From the NCBI RefSeq assembly GCF_013408335.1, contig NZ_JACBZR010000001.1:124001-188000 (forward strand): a stretch of DNA of 64,000 nt, given 5' to 3'. Positions 60,496 through 64,000 of this stretch are shown piece by piece; the first letter of the stretch is position 1; every line of letters begins with the position of its first letter. The notes beneath the pieces were generated by a model. That model made no database searches, was not told the DNA's origin, and saw only the letters and a list, made by a program, of their open reading frames with translations. This DNA comes from Nocardioides panzhihuensis (lineage in GTDB: Bacteria > Actinomycetota > Actinomycetes > Propionibacteriales > Nocardioidaceae). Made by a program: the position numbers and the translations under genes.

Positions 60496-61618
60496 CGACG
60501 AGCCCCCAGGCCAGGGCGGTGTCGAGGTCGAGCGGCCGGTTCGTCAGTGCCATGTGGGCCGTGCGCCAGCGCCCGACCCGACGGGTGATCGACACGGTTC
60601 CACCGGCCCCCGGGATCAGTCCCATGCCGAGCTCGGGGAGCTGGAACCATGTCCCGTCAAGTGCCTCGATCCTGCCGGCGAAGGCAGGCACCTCTATCCC
60701 GGCGCCGATACAGGCACCGTGCAGCTCGACCCGCATCCGGGTGCCCAGTCGTGCTCGCAGCCTGTGAATGGTCAGGCCCGCGCTCTGCTGCAGCCGGACC
60801 AGGTGGGCTGCTGCAACGTCGGGGGTCGAGCCGAACTCGGCGAGGTCGCCTCCACTGCAGAACGACGGCCCGTTCCCGGTCAGCACGACCTCGTGCAACG
60901 ACTCATCGTGCGCCGCGATCGCGAGGGCATCGAGCAGTGCGTCGCGTACGCCGCGGCCGAATGCGTTGTGGCGCTGCGGCCGGTTCAGGACCACTGAGAG
61001 GTGATCGTCGGTGCGGGAGACCAGCACCGGCTCGTCGCCGTCCGGTGGTAAGGCGCCGACCGGCGTCGTCGCCCGCCAGGTCCGGAACTCGGGGCCCGCA
61101 AGCAGGGTGGAGTAGGCCAGCGACTCGACCACGAGCCCGTCCGCCACCTCGGCCCGGGAGGTCGCGCCAAGCACGCCGGCAAAGGTGATCGCGGCCAACG
61201 GAGCCGAGGCAACAGTCTCCGCCATCCGGTCCAGATCGCCCGGCGAGCCCGCGTGCCAGGACCGACCGGGCGCGTCGGGGGCGAGAGTCGTGGTGAGGGC
61301 ATCGAGGACCGGCGCTGCTGCGACGGGCAGGGGCGCCGTCGCGTGACCGAGCAGGACCGGCGTACGCGCGGCCGTCAGTCGCTCCGCCACGCGTCTCGCA
61401 AGCGACCAGTCGGCGCCGTCGAGATCCACGACGACGAGCGGCCGCACCGGGCGCCCTGCGGGGTCGAGCTCGAGATCGCCGGCGCCGTCGAGCAGCTCTT
61501 CGAGTCCGAACGTCTCCACGCTCCGCAACGTAGCAGCGAAGGCGCGTTCCTCGATGACGTCCCGTAGATCGCGCCCGATGCTCTGGCATGGCTCCTCTTG
61601 TCCGGGCTCGTGCACCAT
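60482..61618 (-). CDS. Two-domain crotonase (enoyl-CoA hydratase/isomerase)
   Basis: This 378-residue protein is longer than usual crotonases. The C-terminal half has the full core: GNGPSFCSGGDLAEFG (oxyanion), GACIGAGIEVPAFAG, and LPELGMGLIPGAGGTVS with Glu in place of a catalytic residue. The N-terminal ~190 residues lack the catalytic motifs but contain ADGLVVESLAYSTLLAGPEF, a degenerate crotonase-like or inactive partner domain. It is first in the minus-strand operon and divergent from the thiolase gene, with an operator at 61635-61650 between them. Confidence 0.8.
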   Translation of the reverse strand: MVHEPGQEEPCQSIGRDLRDVIEERAFAATLRSVETFGLEELLDGAGDLELDPAGRPVRPLVVVDLDGADWSLARRVAERLTAARTPVLLGHATAPLPVAAAPVLDALTTTLAPDAPGRSWHAGSPGDLDRMAETVASAPLAAITFAGVLGATSRAEVADGLVVESLAYSTLLAGPEFRTWRATTPVGALPPDGDEPVLVSRTDDHLSVVLNRPQRHNAFGRGVRDALLDALAIAAHDESLHEVVLTGNGPSFCSGGDLAEFGSTPDVAAAHLVRLQQSAGLTIHRLRARLGTRMRVELHGACIGAGIEVPAFAGRIEALDGTWFQLPELGMGLIPGAGGTVSITRRVGRWRTAHMALTNRPLDLDTALAWGLVDARA

Positions 61619-61634
61619 GTCATAGTAAGCGCAT

Positions 61635-61650
61635 AATCAGATAACTGATA
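61635..61650. promoter_or_regulatory. Palindromic operator between crotonase and thiolase operons
   Basis: AATCAGATAACTGATA is nearly symmetric (the final A breaks the outermost pair) and matches the sites before the mce operon and the acyl-CoA dehydrogenase operons. It begins 17 bases upstream of the minus-strand start and ends 40 bases before the thiolase ATG. Confidence 0.7.
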
Positions 61651-61689
61651 CACCGATATGTCACCCGCCCGTCCTGACAGGGGAAGCAC

Positions 61690-62868
61690 ATGACCAACGC
61701 CGTGATCGTCGACATCGTCCGCACCGGATCAGGCAAGGGGAAGCCGGGCGGGGCGCTGTCGGGAGTCCATCCCGGGGGTCTGCTCGCGCGGACATTGTCC
61801 GCCCTCGTCGAGCGCAACGACCTCGACCCGGCGATCGTCGACGACGTGATCGCGGGGTGTGTCGGCCAGGTCGGCGACCAGGCGTTCAATATCGCCCGCA
61901 CCGCTCTTCTCACCGCTGGTTTCCCCGAGAGCGTCCCCGGCACCACGGTCGACCGGCAGTGCGGTTCGAGCCAGCAGGCGGCGCACTTCGCGGCCCAGGG
62001 CGTGATTGCCGGCGCCTACGACATTGCGGTCGCTTGCGGCGTCGAGTCGATGAGCCGGGTCCCGATGGGCGCCAGCGCCGTCGGCGGCGACGGCTATGCG
62101 CCGCTGGCCGACCGCTATCCCGAGGGGCTGGCCCACCAGGGGGTGGGCGCCGAGCTGATCGCCAGTCGGTGGAAGCTGGGTCGCGAGACGCTCGACGAGT
62201 ACTCCGCACGGTCTCACCAGCGCGCCGCCGCCACCGCGGCTGCGGGTGGCTTCGCCCGGGAGATCATCCCGGTCGACCTCGGCGACGGGCGCAGCCACAT
62301 CAGCGACGAGACCGTCCGGGCGGCCACGACGCCCGAGGGTCTGGCTGGACTGAACCCCTCCTTCGTGGACCCGGCGTTCACAGCGCGCTTCCCCGAGATC
62401 GACTGGATGATCACTCCGGGCAACTCCTCGCCGCTGACCGATGGTGCCTCGGCCGCACTGATCATGAGTGAGGAGAAGGCAGCCGAGCTGGGTCTGACTC
62501 CCCGAGCCCGGTTCCACACGTTCTCGGTGAGCGGCAGTGATCCACTGCTGATGCTGACCGGTGTCATTCCGGCGACGCAGAAGGCATTGCGGCGCTCAGG
62601 CCTGAACATCGACCAGATCGACGCCTACGAGGTGAATGAGGCATTTGCGCCCGTTCCCCTCGCTTGGCAGGCAGAGTTCAACGCCGATCCGGAGAAGCTG
62701 AACCCCCGCGGCGGGGCGATCGCCCTGGGCCATCCGCTCGGCGGCTCGGGCCTGCGCCTGATGGCCACCCTGCTCAACCACCTCGAGGACACCGGTGGCC
62801 GCTACGGCCTCCAGACGATGTGCGAGGGCGGTGGCATGGCCAACGCCACGATCATCGAGCGCCTCTGA
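61690..62868 (+). CDS. Acetyl-CoA acetyltransferase (thiolase)
   Basis: This 392-residue thiolase cleaves 3-ketoacyl-CoA with CoA to acetyl- or propionyl-CoA and a shorter acyl-CoA. The nucleophile Cys91 is in VDRQCGSSQQA, the catalytic His is in GGAIALGHPLGGSG and the second Cys in TMCEGGGMANATI. The Asn/Glu motif YEVNEAFAPVP is normal. It is the first gene after the operator at 61635-61650 and leads into the SDR gene, so it closes the beta-oxidation cycle of the cluster. Confidence 0.93.
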   Translation: MTNAVIVDIVRTGSGKGKPGGALSGVHPGGLLARTLSALVERNDLDPAIVDDVIAGCVGQVGDQAFNIARTALLTAGFPESVPGTTVDRQCGSSQQAAHFAAQGVIAGAYDIAVACGVESMSRVPMGASAVGGDGYAPLADRYPEGLAHQGVGAELIASRWKLGRETLDEYSARSHQRAAATAAAGGFAREIIPVDLGDGRSHISDETVRAATTPEGLAGLNPSFVDPAFTARFPEIDWMITPGNSSPLTDGASAALIMSEEKAAELGLTPRARFHTFSVSGSDPLLMLTGVIPATQKALRRSGLNIDQIDAYEVNEAFAPVPLAWQAEFNADPEKLNPRGGAIALGHPLGGSGLRLMATLLNHLEDTGGRYGLQTMCEGGGMANATIIERL

Positions 62869-62910
62869 CCACGCGTGACCCGACCTCACCCTCTACAGAA
62901 AAGGAACATC

Positions 62911-63678
62911 ATGAACCTCAACGGCAAGGTAGCCCTCGTCACTGGCGGTGCCTCTGGACTCGGTCTGGCCACCGTCAAACGGCTGCACGATGCCGGCGCC
63001 TCCGTGGTCATCGTCGACCTGCCCTCGTCAGCAGGGGAGAAGGTCGTGGCCGACCTCGGCTCCAGGGCCACCTTCGCGCCGGCCGACGTTCAGGACGAGG
63101 CGCAGGTGCAGGCCGCGCTCGACGTTGCCACCGGCCTCGGCCAGCTCGCCGTCACCGTGAACTGTGCCGGGATCGGCAACGCGATCCGCGTGGTCGGCAA
63201 GGACGGCAGTCCCTTCCCGCTGGCGGACTTCCGCAAGATCATCGACGTGAACCTGGTCGGCACGTTCAATGTGATCCGACTCGCCGCTGCGGCGATGGTC
63301 GCCCACACGGACGCCGACGGTGAGGAGCGCGGTGTCATCGTCAACACGGCATCCGTCGCGGCCTACGAGGGGCAGGTCGGTCAGACGGCGTACTCCGCCT
63401 CCAAGGGTGGAGTCGTCGGCATGACCCTGCCGATCGCGCGCGACCTGGCCCAGCACAAGATTCGCGTGGTCACCGTGGCTCCGGGCCTCTTCCTGACGCC
63501 ACTGTTCGAGACTCTCTCGCAGGAGTACATCGACTCGCTCGGCGCCCAGGTGCCGCACCCGGCGAGGCTGGGCAGCCCGGACGAGTTCGGCGCCCTGGTC
63601 GGCCACATCGCGGAAAACCCGATGATCAACGGCGAGGTGATCCGCCTCGACGGTGCCATCCGCATGGCTCCGCGCTGA
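62911..63678 (+). CDS. SDR, 3-hydroxyacyl-CoA dehydrogenase type II-like
   Basis: This 255-residue SDR has the NAD motif TGGASGLGLATVKRL, the NCAGIG motif, the catalytic Ser in NTASVAAYEGQVGQ and the YSASK motif in TAYSASKGG. It is close to the SDR at 50349-51110 and to HSD17B10 enzymes that oxidise 3-hydroxyacyl-CoA. ATG 62911 follows AAAGGAAC; an earlier GTG at 62875 is in frame but has no ribosome site. It follows the thiolase gene at 42 bp, and a strong terminator follows. Confidence 0.9.
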   Translation: MNLNGKVALVTGGASGLGLATVKRLHDAGASVVIVDLPSSAGEKVVADLGSRATFAPADVQDEAQVQAALDVATGLGQLAVTVNCAGIGNAIRVVGKDGSPFPLADFRKIIDVNLVGTFNVIRLAAAAMVAHTDADGEERGVIVNTASVAAYEGQVGQTAYSASKGGVVGMTLPIARDLAQHKIRVVTVAPGLFLTPLFETLSQEYIDSLGAQVPHPARLGSPDEFGALVGHIAENPMINGEVIRLDGAIRMAPR

Positions 63679-63693
63679 TCCACCGTGCGTGAC

Positions 63694-63735
63694 GGCCGGG
63701 CGGCCGCTCGCGATGGCCGCCCGGCCTCGGTTTTT
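63694..63735 (+). terminator. Rho-independent terminator
   Basis: GGCCGGGCGGCC (63694-63705) pairs exactly with GGCCGCCCGGCC (63715-63726) over a 9-base loop, followed by TCGGTTTTT (63727-63735). It ends the thiolase-SDR operon. Confidence 0.92.
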
Positions 63736-63753
63736 CGGAAGAGTCATTGCCTT

Positions 63754-63769
63754 AATAAGTTATATGATT
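63754..63769. promoter_or_regulatory. Diverged copy of the AATCAG operator
   Basis: AATAAGTTATATGATT keeps the outer AAT/ATT and central TTA of the shared site but has lost several inner pairs. It lies 64 bases upstream of the CoA-transferase start. Its place after a terminator and before a new transcription unit supports a regulatory role. Confidence 0.5.
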
Positions 63770-63833
63770 CTATTATTGTGATGCACGCCACACCATGCGT
63801 ACCGACATCCACCAGTGTTTGGAAGGAACCCCG

Positions 63834-64000
63834 ATGACCAGCCAGTCCGTAGGCAGGGGCCCGCTCGCCGGGCTCGTCGTAGTCGACGTCTCGACCACCC
63901 TGCCGGGGTGCCAGACCAGTCAGTTCCTCGCTGATGCCGGCGCCGACGTGATCATGGTCGAGCCACCCGGTGGCAACCCGATGCGGCGCGACCCGGGCTG
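63834..64000 (+). CDS. CaiB/BaiF family CoA-transferase, N-terminal part
   Basis: Only the first 55 codons are in the window. The frame starts MTSQSVGRGPLAGLVVVDVS and continues TLPGCQTSQFLADAGADVIM, the N-terminal Rossmann-like part of class III CoA-transferases with the conserved VEPPGGNPMRRDPG. Unlike the CoA-transferase at 59215-60495, the motifs are in the normal order. The AAGGAA before the ATG is a fit ribosome site. It probably activates an acid substrate of this cluster. Confidence 0.85.
   Translation, partial: MTSQSVGRGPLAGLVVVDVSTTLPGCQTSQFLADAGADVIMVEPPGGNPMRRDPG

Overview
The window is high-GC DNA with GTG and TTG starts, ATGA/GTGA gene overlaps, several probably leaderless transcripts and a complete mce lipid-import operon. 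Together with a Tat lipoprotein for amino-sugar uptake and a mycofactocin-type dehydrogenase, this points to an actinobacterium, most likely a soil member of the Propionibacteriales (Nocardioidaceae-like). The genus is an inference from gene style, not a database result.

Layout. (1) 1-4.4 kb: an N-acetylglucosamine/chitobiose locus with a BadF-type kinase (cut by the window edge), a SIS protein and an ngcEFG ABC importer without its ATPase. (2) 4.4-16.1 kb: ordinary core genes (acyl-CoA dehydrogenase, GtrA, Maf, DUF805, tRNA-Leu, Bcp, DUF3618, a GroES-like protein), then a cell-surface block (class F-like sortase, two paralogous exported proteins around a secreted HNH lipoprotein), heme oxygenase with a TetR regulator, and an L,D-transpeptidase-like protein. 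(3) 16.3-32 kb: a plastic accessory region with an MFS exporter, two near-identical Phd/VapC toxin-antitoxin modules, a second L,D-transpeptidase-like gene, an orphan RHS toxin tip with a probable immunity gene, a chimeric RHS-integrase pseudogene, a 3' fragment of a tRNA-like gene (possible attachment site), a tyrosine integrase, an excisionase-like gene, an XRE regulator and a MobF relaxase. These look like remnants of an integrative element plus later duplications. (4) 32-38 kb: a TetR-controlled oxidation module with a ferredoxin/ferredoxin reductase fusion, aldehyde dehydrogenase, mycofactocin-coupled SDR, cytochrome P450 and [3Fe-4S] ferredoxin. (5) 38-48 kb: an mce operon (two YrbE permeases, six Mce proteins, two Mce-associated proteins). 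(6) 48-64 kb: a GntR regulator and a large CoA-ester degradation cluster of five acyl-CoA dehydrogenases, an APH-type kinase, crotonases, SDRs, thiolase, CoA-transferases and an amidohydrolase.

How it fits together. Regions 4-6 read as one lipid or isoprenoid uptake and breakdown locus. Mce proteins import a hydrophobic substrate, the P450 with its own redox chain hydroxylates it, the mycofactocin SDR and aldehyde dehydrogenase take the alcohol to an acid, and the CoA-handling genes shorten it. A 16-bp palindrome resembling AATCAGNTAACTGATT lies in the promoters of four units: mce, the two divergent acyl-CoA dehydrogenase operons, the divergent thiolase/crotonase operons and the last CoA-transferase. 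A GntR regulator sits inside the cluster and is the natural candidate to bind it. A second palindrome, TCRGAC-N6-GTCCGA, marks the TetR-controlled oxidation module. The most interesting biochemical lead is an APH-type kinase gene directly followed by an acyl-CoA dehydrogenase ending in DGPTEVH. This arrangement resembles a split version of the ACAD10/ACAD11 and LvaA/LvaC systems for 4-hydroxyacyl-CoA breakdown.
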